In this document: in pieces, positions 24,000-36,874 of the stretch
How the letters are laid out: each line of letters starts with the position of its first letter
Position numbering within the stretch: position 1 is the stretch's first letter
Source of the DNA: Strigamia acuminata
Taxonomy: Eukaryota; Arthropoda; Chilopoda; Geophilomorpha; Linotaeniidae
Length of the DNA: 64,000 nucleotides
Assembly (NCBI GenBank): GCA_949358305.1
Contig: OX442315.1
Coordinates: forward strand, 30,406,427 to 30,470,426
Reading direction: 5' to 3'
Notes under the pieces: generated by a model
What the model was told of the DNA's origin: nothing
What the model saw: only the letters and a program-made list of their open reading frames with translations
Databases searched by the model: none
Made by a program: the position numbers and the translations under genes

Positions 24000-26930
24000 A
24001 GTTTTGGTAATCACGTGACATGTATAAGGTTAACTCTAATTTTATAACGATAACTTAAAACTTCAACCGCAACCCACTTTTACCTTACACTAAATATAGT
24101 GTAAAAAATGTCATAATTGTAAGGGAAAAGTACCCGCCGAAAACTGTATTGTCAATTTTTCATGCCGTAAAGAAACAAACACGAAAATGTCAAAGAGACT
24201 TGCGCGATCACTGCACTCCATTGATTTTAGCCGGATATCTACCCCCTGCGCTGCATCTTCTGTCAGACCTGCTCCACACGATATTTTCTTATTTTCTTAG
24301 CTGTCAAAGACATTGCGTGAAATTTTAAATAAAATATACAAGCTTTTAGAAAATTTATATTTTCGCACGTCGAGTTGAGATGAAATTTGCTTCAGTGTTG
24401 TGAACAAGCTTTCCATAATAGTTGCATAATTTAACAACAGCTGTTTATTTTTAATGGTGGAAATAGACGGACATCTAGCGGTGGGGTATTGCATTACTCA
24501 AACTGGGTGGTTTCGGATTTCGCCGCTAGATTGCAGGAAATAGTTGCCGTTATTGTCAATAGCAGACGGATGTGAATTATGGAGGGAAAATTCGAGAAAT
24601 TTGTAGTCGAGTTCCATTAGTTTGAGTTTTAAATGAAATAATTGAGAGCATGAAAGAAAGTTAATGCTTTAAAGAATCGAAACTTAAATTATGAAAAATT
24701 CTAATTAAAATAAAATTTGATATTTAAATATTTTGCTCCCAAAATATGAAATACTCCACTGTCTTCAAAAACCTTTAGAGATCCCTATGGGTTAGATTAG
24801 TTGATGCGAAAACATTATTTTAGACAAATAATTGGACTGAATTACAAACATGCAGGCACTCGAGGCTAGAAAAACGGTTAGTTGAATAGATAATTCAGTT
24901 AGAGACCCTGCAACAACCCCGAAAAAACAAACAAACTTGATTATAGAATAAAATATAATTCATTTTGTTTGTACTTATTTCCAAAACAAACTAAAATGAT
25001 GCCCCAGAAACGAATAAAAACAGCTTGCCGCCCCTGACGCGGGCTTCTGGGGAGTGCCAGGCACATAACCGAATTCGCTCTTTGTATCGAAATGACATTT
25101 CTAACAAATTATAAACATTTGTGCACGTGGAATGCCTTCTGCTTCAAAAATGTAATCTTAATTGCCTAAATATTTGCGAGGTTCTGCTTTGCGCAATAGT
25201 TTTGGTCGAGGGTTTAGTTTCATCAACAGAAGGGTTGAGAGTGGCCTGAACTCTGACCTCCGAGAGTGACCTCTCCGGCTTTGCACGATGATCTCATCAG
25301 CTTGGCGTTACGACCTCATCATCCCTTGAGCTTATCGGATTCTGCCTAGCCGTTAGCCGCCTATCATTTATTGCATAATGAGCACTCAAATGTACCCGTT
25401 CTAATTCCTTCGCAATTTTTCCAATCTTGTTCGTGCAATTCCACATTGCAACATCTCACACGTTTCTAACATTGTTGGGAATTGAAGTAAAAAGGGTGGA
25501 CTGGCCGCCTATAAAGAAACTTTACGTGCAGATGTTATGGCAGAACCTGCTATCAACTTTAATCGTCCACGACGAGCTCCCGGTAGATCTGGGGGGGTTC
25601 ACTGCCCTCTTTTGTTGCTAATGAATACCAGTCGTGTAACAGGTGAATGCTAAACTACCGGCACGGTTAGCAATGAAGATTTACCTGGCTCACTTTTATC
25701 ATCAGTTCATCACCATTTACCCAGAAACACATGTGTCTTGTCTACCCTATTTCTACCTGTATGCTAATCGTGAGGAGTCTGTGTATGTCTGTCTGTTTGT
25801 CTGAGCTCTATTTTGAACAGTAATCAAACGAGGTTTTTATGGCAACGGGACAATTTTGTTGTATATACAGTACAATGCCGCCTGCTCGCAACTTTAACTG
25901 TTCTATATGATAATATGACTTGAAATGTTTACTGATTAATTCGTTCAAGGTTTCTGACCCTCGTGCTGTTTTCTTTTATTTTTTTTAAATTTTAGAACAA
26001 CATTTCTTTACTTATTTTTTATTCCGTTGTGTTGCGGTATTCATAAAATAACGCAACACGTTGTGTTTTGTTGTCGCGTTATATTGCGTTATCGTTGAAA
26101 AACGCAATACGTTATTTTTTAGACAACGCGTGCGAGATTAGGAAAAAAACTAACGCTTTGCGTAATTTTGACAACGTGAACAAGCCGACTTATTTTTGAA
26201 AAAGGGAATTTTTCTCTTCTTTTTAATCTTTGTTTCGGTTAAAAATATCTTTAGGAGCAAGCGCCCCAAGCGGGATTGATGGAAAACTCCAAAACATGTT
26301 TCTAGCAGTCGTTCTATTCATTGAGTAGAGGTTGACAGCCATGTCTGTGTTTGTGTGTTAATGTAACTTTTGCGAATTTCGCATTTTTATTTCCTTGTTC
26401 GGCGTAAAAAAAAATTTTTAAAAAAAAATAATATTGAACAGATAATTTTTTTTTTTTTTTTTTAAATTATTTTTAAATGTTCCAAATTATTATTTTGTAG
26501 AACTAAGCGGAACAGGAGCTCACATAACTAGTGGAAAAGTTTTAAGAAATGTTATGAAATTTCGCCAATATTTCCGGGAAAACGGGCGGAAAAACAGCAA
26601 ACGATGAAACATAAAACATTTATCAGTTTTATACCTCACAATATTTAATTTCAGAAGCTTCTGAACAATAAATAAAAACTAATTAAGTTAAGTATTTCAC
26701 GAGTAGTTTCCGAGGAAATCTGACATTTAACTGGTCAATAAATCCAACATTCTACGAATGCAACTACACGATAACAATCTAAAATCCAATACAATGAATA
26801 CAGCTCCTTAGCCTTGACCCAATAAAAAGAAAACTCAAACAAATCTCAACATAAATAAAAATAAAAAAAAAAAAACATCCTGGAATAAAATGATGATTAT
26901 AAATATTAAAAAATAGCTTTGAAAAAACTT
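24000..26930. other. intronic stretch, no gene supported
   Basis: No coding exon accepted. A donor-bounded frame near 25.69-25.73 kb (MCFWVNGDEL...) ends in phase 0 and does not fit exon 2. A block at 26020-26170 is rich in AACGCAA/TTGCGTT words in both orientations. T/A homopolymer tracts occur near 26.4 kb. Confidence 0.35.
25833..25846. promoter_or_regulatory. X-box-like motif
   Basis: GTTTTTATGGCAAC fits GTHNYYATRRNAAC. Not close to an accepted first exon. Confidence 0.25.
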
Positions 26931-26940
26931 GTTTGCCTAC

Positions 26941-27089
26941 CGTTTCCATGGAAACGGAGTTTTGCGAACAGGTGGACGAGATCCTTCAAGACTCGAACTC
27001 CGATGTTCAAATTTGAGTTTTTGTCTCCTGATTTCTCCATTTGCCGTCGCCACGGAAACGTTTGTCGGAGATCCGTATGGACGGTTCAT
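26941..27089 (-). CDS. alternative first exon 1E of the multi-promoter gene
   Basis: ATG (first in frame after a TGA), 49 codons plus two bases, then the donor AAACG|GTAGGC. The peptide starts MNRPYGSPTNVSVATANGEI and then becomes basic and Ser/Pro-rich (FEHRSSSLEGSRPP, RKTPFPWK), ending in an Arg codon formed with exon 2. Composition is markedly less AT-rich than the flanks. The intron to exon 2 would be about 20 kb. The 3' end of the exon is the palindrome GTTTCCATGGAAAC, itself an X-box-like sequence. X-box-like sites also cluster 130-630 bp upstream. No known domain. Confidence 0.6.
26942..26955. promoter_or_regulatory. X-box-like perfect palindrome at exon 1E end
   Basis: GTTTCCATGGAAAC fits GTHNYYATRRNAAC and is a perfect dyad. 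It encodes the last codons of exon 1E, so a binding role is uncertain. Confidence 0.3.
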
Positions 27090-27216
27090 TCTAGGCCTAG
27101 GAAATGTGGTCTTTGGGACAAGAAGGATATAGGCAGGCGTCTGGTCGTCTCAGTGGGAGGGAGTTTTTAAGCGAGTCCGACGCCCTAGCGCATGCGCACA
27201 GAATCATGGCCATGCG

Positions 27217-27719
27217 GTTGTCATAGCGATGTAGATTGAGTGTTTATGGAGCTCGTAGGGGCTGGTTTGCGTAATAAATTGAGGAAAAATGGTAAATAGT
27301 GAGATTGAAATTAAACTTTTGTGATATATTATGATTGAGTTAGGTTTTTGAAAGTTTGCAAAATTAATGCAAGAACTTCACTTTAAACTAAAAATAAAAT
27401 AATTTTTTTTTATTTTTTGAAGGAAATTCGATTTTAATTTATATTTTATATAAATTTTTGCACTTTTTTTTTGTAAAAGTGTCAGAATTTTTAAAGAATT
27501 ACCGGATTCGAATTAATTAGTGGAATTTAATCATTTGGCTAATCAAAAACAGGTGTAAGTGTGGTAAGCTAAATATCAAACTCAGTAACTCACTCCCCGT
27601 GCGCGCACTAATTAAGTGATTGGTTGCCATGGCGACCCGAAACCGCCCACTTTATTGTTATCACTGCCACTAAGTATCTCTATGGGACCTCGATTTGTCA
27701 TTTACGGTTGCTAAGCAAC
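27217..27719. promoter_or_regulatory. cluster of three X-box-like sites upstream of exon 1E
   Basis: GTTGTCATAGCGAT (27217-27230, one mismatch), GTTGCCATGGCGAC (27623-27636, fits RTHNYYWTRRNRAC) and GTTGCTAAGCAAC (27707-27719, near-perfect with a 1-nt spacer). All are within 130-630 bp upstream of the exon 1E ATG on the minus strand. The block is relatively GC-rich and is the likely promoter region. Confidence 0.45.
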
Positions 27720-27869
27720 TCCGGTATGAGAAGTAATTAAAAAGTGTCAAGATTTTCAACCCGTCAACCCGAGCGAGTGTCAACTTGTTGCCCACCCCGC
27801 TGGTCTTCGCAGTGAAGCCGAGATTGCCTCGCGCCGCGTCGTTAGATGTAAAACCGAAGAACATAAAAT

Positions 27870-30800
27870 GCGTTTAGTGGCATCTAGTAGTAAAGAGTCG
27901 AAGTTAATTCTAATTCTTGGTGGTTTTAACGGATGTACAGGAAAAGGGCTGTGTGACAAAATGTTTTTGTTGTTGTGAGTTTTGAGAAATGACTATGGTA
28001 GTTTAGTTTGTTTTGTTGTAATACCAACAGTTGTTTACGTTTGTTTGTATGTGGTGAAACAAAGATCAATAGATGAGGTTATAATAAATCAGGTCTTTGT
28101 TTGGAATGTCATCTTTAACGTTGTAAGAAGATTAATGAGATTAATGAAAAAGAATAAATAAGACATGTGTCTTTAATTTAATTTGCCGCAATAGTAATAA
28201 TTATTTTTTGAAGAAACAATGTCAATTATTTTTATGTAGTGTGTCATATTCTGATTTCCATTTTTAATTTCCTCTCAACGGAAGCATTTATTTACAATTA
28301 GATCTTAGAAATCAATAGATGTTGGTGTTTAGCATCAAAGAGTCTTGGTTTTAATAACTAAAGCTGTTTGATTATAAAAATCATCAATTAATATTATTAC
28401 ATCCAAGGTTCAGTTGTTTGTTTTCAAGGAAAATTGTTTTGTTGCTGTTGGTTCTTCGATCAAGAGAGGACGTGATTAAATTTAATGGCTAGTTTTTGAT
28501 CTCACAAGATTCAATTTTGTACCATGGAATGTGCTCCATTTGGTATTTTATGAGATTTTTTTTTTTTAGTTAAAAATAACAAGAATTTCAAGTATTTATA
28601 TATTTGAAATTCTTAGTATTCTTTTTTAGTAAAATTATTGCATGGTTTTTAACCGCAGAAAACTGATTTAAAAATAAATGATTAAGCTTTCGACGTGTAA
28701 TGTTAGTAGTTCGTAATTTGCTGTAGAATTAAGAGGGCTTTTCTGAGCTTACTCAGTAAGTGGTCTTCTTAGTAACATCTTTGACACGAAACGTACTGTT
28801 CTGCTTCGATTGTATTCTCAGTTAATTTCTTGTCAATTTGATGAGAAATTTTCAGGCGATACTACTGTAGTCGTACGATTAAAATATATTGCAAATGGAA
28901 ACCAAACATCCACATCTAATGATTCAAAAAGAAATGTAGAACGACTGGAGATTTAACAATTTATATTGAAATCCCAGGAGAAATGGACTGTTGATAAGAA
29001 GACGAAAAAAGAAAGACTTAATAGAAACAAAGTGGGAATTTGGTGGCGCCAGAAACACCGTGAAAGGACTAAACTTTAAATTGCATTTCGGCCATACATA
29101 ACAAGATTAAAAGCAAGAGTCTAACGTGAAGTAGAGAAAGCTGTGCTAGATCAAGGATAAGGATGGACCAAGTCAATAGAGAATTTGGGTGCGTGGCAAC
29201 AAGTGTGTCTCGATGCTGTTTTAATGTAAAAGCAATAAAAGACAGACTATGCTTTCACACTTATCTTGGTAGAAGAACCCAAGGGAGAGAGCGAAAAAGA
29301 AAATTCACCTGAACGTTGAAGTAGACGAAAAAAAATTTAAGTCAAGATGTCTGCGTGGATTGCATGCGTAGGAGACACGTGAAATGAAGTGGAAATATGT
29401 GCGACTCTTTAAAAATTAGGAATTGCTCTGGAGATTTGTTAATAAACAAACATATTTTATAATTTAGGAATAAATAATAATTACTGGAGAATGATTTAAA
29501 AAATTGATGGATATTGCAGAATGATTAAAGTATTATTTTTATTTATTTTTGATTAAGGTAAAAAAAAGGTTTTTATTATGTTTGACTATGTAAACAGATC
29601 GATGTTGCAATTTGTGTGATTCGATAGAAGTCGTACGTAGTCAGGGATCTCTGCCGCGATTCACGAACAAATAAAATTTTAATTTCTCGTAGGATAGGAG
29701 AAAACAGAATGACGATTTCTACTTTTTAGGCTGGAATTTAGAGTTTTTGTCGACATTGCTCGATGCATTCTCATATGGTTAAATAAAATATATATATAGC
29801 AATGTATTATAATGAAGTTTGAAATGCATTATGTTTTACAATGCATTTTGTAAAGTGTATTTGCATGCTATTGGTTTGCAAATGATAATACATTTTGAAA
29901 AATGTATTATGAAATGTATTCCACAAAATATTAATTTTTCTCAAACATATTTTAAAATATTATTATTAGAGAATTGCAAGAATATATTATGAAATGCATT
30001 ATTAAAAGCATAAAAAATATTTTTAAATTCTGCGAAAAGCTATGTATTATGGAATGCATTAATTTGGCAAATCAAAAATATATTTTACAATATTTTTTTG
30101 AACCATGATCATTTCAAAAACAAATTATGTAAAAAATTAAATTTATTTACGGAATTGAAAAGCTTTACAAAATCTATACTGTATCATTTATTTTGTAACT
30201 TTTAAACCATAGAGGCAAATTGAATTCTACAGTTTAATATTTGCCTGAAAAGCTTTCAAATCACTTCTTTCTCTAGAAGATTCTCATGGGAAGTCATTTC
30301 ATCTTTTTATTTTTATGAAATTTCTTCCCATCCGAATATCGTGAAGTCGTAATTCCAAAGCTGTGACTCTCTAAAAACAGATATCCTCTAAAGCTTTAGC
30401 CGACACACATCACCTGGCATACCAATCTATAAATTTTGATCTATTTTTACGTAAAAACAAAACACAAACATCTCAGAAACCAGGCAAAAGCATAAATATA
30501 AACTTTGATGCATGAGCACTCACAAAATCTAATTTTTTTTGTCTTGCTTCTCTGCTGAAACAAATTTCCAGTGAAAACACGTTTTAGATGATTCGTGGCT
30601 ATGGCTACCATTAACTTCAGACATTTATACAGCAATAAAAGAAAGATTACGTGCGCGAGACTGGATTTATGCGCACTTTGCTCCGCGTTTTGCAATCCAC
30701 GTTTATTAAAACACATTTAACTAAAAATGAAGATTGTTCGTCACATTTTTTTTGGGTAAACCGTCTATTATTACCACTTGTTTCCCATTGAGAATTATAG

Positions 30801-31770
30801 TTTTTTACAAAGAAAATATTTAAATAGATAAAGTTTTAGCATTTTAGTGATTAAAAGAAAAATTGGCTTCACTGTACGACATGAATGAGAGCGATTGGCG
30901 GTGAAGCCAACTTTTGAGCTATAGTATGATGCTCCAAACGTAAGATTAGGATTTGTTTGAGCACCCAAAACTTTGTAAACCCAATGAGCCAACGAAGCAC
31001 TAAGAAAAATTCCTGGATCTGACAAATGAAGGGTCTGCAAGAAACGTCTCGACGACTGCTTTCTACAGGGCGCTCTAGTCTATCCGACCGTAGACATTTC
31101 CAAAGAAATTAACCGGTTAACGTGGGAAGTTTGTCTTAGTACTTCAGTTGGTCTCGCTTTTTTCCCACGAATCTTTTCTCATGCATTGGGTGGAAAGAAT
31201 AGATTTTTTTTTCTTTGTGTGGTTTGCTAAAAATTTTATTAAAATTAAATTGATTAATTTGAATAATGGGGGGACTCGTAGAAAGTCATTACGGTCTTGG
31301 AAATATTGGTTCCGCGAGCAATTTGTATTATGTTGGTCGATTTGAATGCACGTACCATTGAATATCCATATTGACATTGAACGATGACATCAGTTGAATT
31401 TTATCCTTTCAACTCACTCATAGTGCAGACGTAATACAAGCATTCGTATATGGATGAACGCTTACGACGAGCGTGTATTTTATCTTTTGTTTTTTGAAGA
31501 AATTGTGTCATGTCATCAATTTTATATACAAATTAAATGTAAAATTTAGCTTTCAGCATATTGTAAAAAATTTATAAAAGGAGATGACTCGTGAATTTTA
31601 TTTTTAGAAGTTTTTGAACCATATAATTTAATAAAAATTCCTTTTCGTGAATTTTCGGCTTTAAGAATATTTTTTTTTTATGCAAGTTACATTTTTTGTT
31701 ATTAAATGTCAATAATTTTGCAAGAATTTGATCGCAAGGAAAAAATTTAAAGAATTTTTTTTTTTAAAAA
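27870..31770. other. intronic stretch, no gene supported
   Basis: AT-rich. It contains a dispersed repeat copy at 29790-30110. An acceptor- and donor-bounded frame near 30.65-30.72 kb on the minus strand has the wrong entry phase and no start codon. Confidence 0.35.
29790..30110. repeat. AT-rich dispersed repeat, second copy of the 12.5-kb family
   Basis: Shares the block beginning TTGGTTTGCAAATGATAATA, and many GAAATGCATT/AATGTATT words in both orientations, with 12430-12660. Imperfect inverted repeats throughout. No coding content. Confidence 0.6.
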
Positions 31771-31775
31771 CTTAC

Positions 31776-31900
31776 CTCGTTGGTGGTAGCTGCGGTTCAT
31801 CGATGCTAAAAGAAAATGGCCACGTTGTTTGCAACAGTGATTCCCGAATTATCCGGCGAATGGTGCGTCCACTCATGGCGACATCTTGAAAATCAAACAT
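31776..31900 (-). CDS. alternative first exon 1D of the multi-promoter gene
   Basis: The open frame ends at a strong donor (ACGAG|GTAAGT) in phase 2. Two in-frame ATGs are possible: 31900 (MFDFQDVAMSG..., poor context after a T run) and 31876 (MSGRTIRRIIRESLLQTTWP..., better context GTCGCCATGA). The longer is listed. The CAAG just upstream of the second ATG could alternatively be a splice acceptor, which would make the second ATG the true start. The peptide ends DEPQLPPT, and the junction codon is Ser. Intron to exon 2 is about 25 kb. A TTTTA/TTTA microsatellite lies immediately upstream. Confidence 0.55.
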
Positions 31901-31913
31901 AAAAAATATTAAA

Positions 31914-31957
31914 GTTTTATTTTATTTATTTTATTTATTTTATTTATTTATTTTTTG
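31914..31957 (+). repeat. TTTTA/TTTA microsatellite
   Basis: Uninterrupted mixture of TTTTA and TTTA units next to first exon 1D. Confidence 0.9.
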
Positions 31958-32230
31958 CTACAAAAAAATGCAGCAGCAATTTTAAGATTTTAATATTAAA
32001 TTTATTCTAAAGGGAAATGTATTTTCCATTTGGCTTGTCACCGCAAATAAGAAAGTTATGACGTCGTGTAATATAAATAATAAGTTATGCGCTATTCTTT
32101 TCTTGATAAAAATTGTATTCCGGCTCCATTAGGGACTTTGGTGCAATTTTTAAAGCGGAAACTCCCATTTTGTGTCCATTAGATGGCCAGTTTTGTGGTT
32201 ACGTTAAGCCCTCATGGTGAAATGTTTACA

Positions 32231-32244
32231 GTTTCCAAGGCAAC
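32231..32244. promoter_or_regulatory. X-box-like motif
   Basis: GTTTCCAAGGCAAC: perfect right half (GGCAAC), one deviation in the left half. It lies 331 bp upstream of the outer exon 1D ATG. Confidence 0.35.
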
Positions 32245-34006
32245 GTGCGTAGAAATCCATGTTTTTTCCTTTTATTTTTTAATGCAAACGTTTATTTTGC
32301 ACTTATTTCGTCGTTTCGATTTTATCCGGACAACATGTAAAACGGAATTGGTTTAAAACATTAAAATTACAATCTCGAGTTTGTGAGTCGTTACACTTTA
32401 AGTTTGCCACATAACCTTTGCTGTCGAGGTGTTAACAACACATTTGGTAGCTGTGTTGCTCAACCTTCAACCTCAAATTGAGTATGTCATGATTAGATTT
32501 TCACCACCTTTTTCTATTGGGTTTTTTGTGGACATGTTCGCGTCTTAAACACACAAAGTAACAAGTAACAAAATGATGAGATCCACCAGGCGTCAATAAC
32601 TAAGTAATGAAATTCGAGTACGTGTGATATTTTCATGTTTTATCACTTAATTTTTCATATTTCCGTATATTGAATCTAAAAAAATTGCAGCAGCTTTTTG
32701 CTGTTTTAACCACTCGTGCTGCACTGCTAAACATTTCTAATTTGATTACGTCAGTCAAAATCCTTGTCAATTTTGTGATTAATTCTAAAATAATCGATAA
32801 TCAACTCGTAACACTTGTGCAACTAAATTTATGCGTTTTGATGTATTGTGGTTGCGTAGCGTGATTACTTATTCTTTAGTCAAAGGGGAACGACGTCTAA
32901 TTTCATCTTCTCGGATTTGTTATCACAATATTTCTATAAGGAGCGGGGGAAAATTGTTCAGCCTTTTTATAGGATCTTTTCAGGCTGTTTTATTATCCTC
33001 TTCTCACACTATGTCAGTAGTGCTTTTACCAAGAACGGATTAGATCCGACAGAGCCGAAACAGTCTCTAAACCATGTGTTGCAACATGGGATTCAGTTGG
33101 TGCTTCATCTGTTGTTGTAATTAACAATTAAGTGTGGTGTTGGATAATTTATAATTGAAATTGAGATTTTTTCTACTCCTGTTTATGTTATATGGTTCAA
33201 AAATACATTTTACAATATATTGTTTTCCAAAATGTGTAGCTTGATGCGAAATTAATAATAATATTGGAAAATTTCAATGTATTTGTGGGTCTTAACGCAA
33301 GGTTTGATGGATGGAAAATTACTATTTAACATTTCAATCGGTTCTAAATGCTTTAATGTGTATTTGAATAACTGACAATGACGGATATAAAATTGAATCC
33401 TTGCTCTCTGTTTTAACCTCCTGCAATTGATAGAGCAGACTTTTGTCTGGTCTGCGCCCTGTTTCTTGAATAGGAGATTTTTATTTCTTTTTTGAAGATA
33501 AGGTTATGGATTTTTGACTTTGTTAGGTAATAAATTATTTTTGTAAAATAAAATTGGAACTATTTTATTTCTGTAATAAAAGCTATTGGGTCTTCGGCTA
33601 ATTGTGTGTACACAAACTGATAATAGCTGTAATTTCAAGCACGAGATGGTAGTGACAAATCTATTGAACATCATCATTTGATATTATCAGAATATCAGCT
33701 GCATCTGCAAATTATTGCAAATTATTGCAAATTTTAACCGATTTAGATGGTAAATTGACCACAGGTTCTGTTATGGGTTACCGGTATTCAAATTAGACGA
33801 ATTAAAAACAAACCAAACGATTTTAATATTTAAAAAACCACAAACTTACAGATTATAATTTATGGTTGAGAAGTCTAAAACGCGAATCTAATTGCTTTTG
33901 GTTTTAGCTGACCTGACACCAGCTGGAAACTCGAGTGTTTAGGAATGCGAATCGCAGGGGTTTTGAGTTTGGACATTTTGTTTGTCTGTATGCAGCATCG
34001 TGGAAG

Positions 34007-34019
34007 GGGTCAAAGTTCA
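34007..34019 (+). promoter_or_regulatory. DR1 nuclear-receptor-type element
   Basis: GGGTCA-A-AGTTCA, two direct half-sites with a 1-nt spacer, containing the HNF4-preferred CAAAGTTCA. Motif evidence only. Confidence 0.35.
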
Positions 34020-34628
34020 AAGATCAGGGTTTTAAGGTTTAATCCAACTCATCTGATCAAAAATTACAAATGGCTAACTCAGATTGGATCAAGAATTAAG
34101 ATTGTCGCAAACTTAGGACCGTAAGGTTCCTGATCAAAGAAAATAAATTGATGGAAACTTACTAGGCAAACAAAGTAATTTAGATTAAACAGAATTTGAA
34201 AAGACATTTAAACTGCTCGTTTTGATCCAACTTAAAAAATAGCGGCTGATTTCGTCTGTTTTCAGTCGCATGTGCGCATGTGCAGGACATTTAAACAACA
34301 AAACATGCAAGGAAAACATCACTGTACGAATGGGCTTATGGTGAATTGCTGAAAATGACTATAGAATGTTGACATGTTCACCAACCGATATATAATTACT
34401 ACATAGAAATCTGATTCAAAATGGTGCAGGGATGAGAATCCGTGTTCCGGATTATGTTTTAGTTCTAGTAGATCACACAAGGAGACAAGCCTCGTTCCTG
34501 AATAACTACTATCCACTTATTTGGTCTTCAGTTTTTCCCTTTTTGAAACTGTGGCCAAAAGATGAACCTTCAGAACGAACCTGAGCCGGAAGACTACCCC
34601 CGGAACGAGACGCCATTACATCGCTCAC

Positions 34629-34675
34629 CAATTTGACGCCAAACTTACGTAGTGAATATCCTGCAACTGGAACAT
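34629..34675 (-). CDS. short candidate first exon 1C of the multi-promoter gene
   Basis: ATG after an in-frame TAA, 15 codons plus two bases, to the donor AATTG|GTGAGC. The peptide is MFQLQDIHYVSLASN and the junction codon Cys. An alternative, stronger-looking donor (CACTAC|GTAAGT) inside it would end in phase 0 and not fit exon 2; it might give a non-coding leader exon. Weakest of the set. Confidence 0.25.
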
Positions 34676-35191
34676 TCTGAAACTGTCTTATTAATTCATG
34701 TTGTCAACCTTCTCCCGTAGCACTAAAACCGAAGTTGTGGAAGCGATCGTGAAACTTTCGCGTTAACTCAATTTGGTACACCATTTTGAGTGAAGATAAT
34801 TAATTTTGTCCGCCATATTGATTATCAAGGTGAGCAACGAAGAAGAAAGCTCAGCGGTGAATTTAACTGAGAATTATAATTCAAATTCGAACCCAAACAA
34901 GTGTTTTGGCAGTAGAAGTTGGTCAACCTCAAGCGCGAGACCGAATATTTATATCTTTTTTAATAACACTTATCATTTCTTAAGTTGAATAATAAATACG
35001 GAGTACTTTAAATTTATTTCATCTTGGGAAATTTTGCGTTATTTATTAACGGCTTTATAAATAATTACTTTATGATATCGGACATTTGGGACTAAGACTA
35101 GAAATAGCATCCCACGACAAAAACTAACCCTAGATAGCAGCCATTGTATGTATAATCTTTAAAAATAATCCGAGGTCGCGACAACACTCAC

Positions 35192-35244
35192 TTGTCAGTG
35201 CACTTGGGCATTAACTTGCTTTGCAATCTCTTTAATTGTTGCAT
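35192..35244 (-). CDS. short candidate first exon 1B of the multi-promoter gene
   Basis: ATG directly after an in-frame TAA, 17 codons plus two bases, then a strong donor (GACAA|GTGAGT). The peptide is MQQLKRLQSKLMPKCTD and the junction codon Asn. Phase fits exon 2. Short length means a chance match is possible. Confidence 0.35.
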
Positions 35245-36525
35245 TTAAATTGAATGAAGTGATTCTTTTTTCTTCCTCTTTTCATTCTGTGCACAGTCAA
35301 ATCTTCCTCTTTACTATTGTTTTCTGTTGCTCGCAAAAGTCAAATTTATTCGCACCATTTCCATTTTCTCGTCATTTGTCACAACGACGGATGAATCATG
35401 TCCAGACACACAAACATTTAGCAATATTTACTTGCAAGAATTTCTTATTAATTCATATTGTCTTAATTAACTTAAAACGAAAGATGAGACATTTTTTTAA
35501 ATCAATAAAACCCGTCTTCCAACCCGTTGTTCAAACTTCCTCGTAACTAAGGCAACAGTTTGTTATTCAATTTGTTATTTAATGTACCGTTTATTAAGTT
35601 ATAAATTGACGAATAAATTTGCTCAGATTCCTTTCAAAAACCATTCTCTTTAACAGTGACGTCAGTTGGGTCAGCAATCAATAATAATATTAATTTACAC
35701 ATTGTTTCACAATAATCTGTCCTCTGGCGCCAGTTGGCGTGGGGCCGTATTTAAGCTACAGTCTACATCTAACTTTGTTTTAATTTAATTTCCATTGTGG
35801 AAAATGACCACGCTGTTTGCTGACACGCTTTATTGCAACATGGAAATCAATCTCACTTGCGAGTTGCGAGCAAAGTCTGGGGTATTTGCAAATGGCGTGC
35901 AGTTGCAGACAAATGGAGAGCAACAGCTATAAAATTAGTTATGTGTAATAAAAATGGCGGTCGAATGAGAATAGGGAGCAGCTTCTTGTGCTTAAGTGTC
36001 TTTCTGGACTAGTTTGTATGGAAAGGAAGAGAGGATTTAAAAGATTTCAACATTTTTTTTTTCTCCTTTTCCATTTAAATAATTAAGGAATTTAATTTGC
36101 AAAATTGAATTTAGAGGGCATTATGGATATGACAATGCGTTTGGGACTTCTTGGTTAAATTATCCAAATATTTAAACAGTGTATTGAAAATGGAGAAAAA
36201 AAATGTTTATTTAATTAAATATCATGATTTTTTACATTAGATGTAGTCATGGCGTCACTGAAAAATTAGATTGATCGGTTTCCGATTGCAAAAAATTAGT
36301 TTCAGTAAAAAAAATTGATTAATTTTGAGCTTTTTTTGCTCGATAAATAAAATAATAATTCTAAAATCAATTTCCTTTTTTGGAATGTTCATGCATTATC
36401 ATCCCGACGCCCACTACACGAATATTCGTACAGTTTTCACGAAGAAAGGAAACATAAAAAAAAAACCGTGTGTATATAAAGTACAAGCATAAAAAAAAAA
36501 AAAAATGAATTGAAAAGATGCTTTT

Positions 36526-36539
36526 GTTACCATGACAAC
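36526..36539. promoter_or_regulatory. X-box motif (RFX site)
   Basis: GTTACCATGACAAC fits GTHNYYATRRNAAC. It is 336 bp downstream (transcription sense) of the end of exon 1A, hence in its intron and upstream of exon 1B. Confidence 0.35.
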
Positions 36540-36874
36540 CGAATGAATGGACATCCAATTTCCCCCACAATTCCTACCAACACAAACACTGTTAATAAGG
36601 GGGTAGAAAGAAACAAATATAAACAAAGCGCATTTAATTAACATGCCAGAATGTTGGCGATGCTTACTGCCGAGTGGCGACGTTGTTTGTTTTTTGATTG
36701 GCGTACGGCGTACCCCATGTTAAATTGAGCAACTTTAAGTTAATATTGATTATGTGATTATGAACAAAACTAACAGAGCACTCAACAGGTTATTATAAAA
36801 TAAATGCCTTCCGCCCCCGTGTTTCGCCTACGCAATGGCATTTTCATTTAGGGTGCGCCGAATGGTTCACTTAC

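Noticed and set aside
25687-25734. Minus-strand frame MCFWVNGDELMIKVSQ before a GTAAAT donor
   Set aside because: Ends in phase 0 and would shift the shared exon out of frame.
34645-34675. Donor CACTAC|GTAAGT giving a nine-codon first exon
   Set aside because: Phase 0 does not fit the shared exon; the downstream GTGAGC donor does, so that version is listed as a candidate instead.
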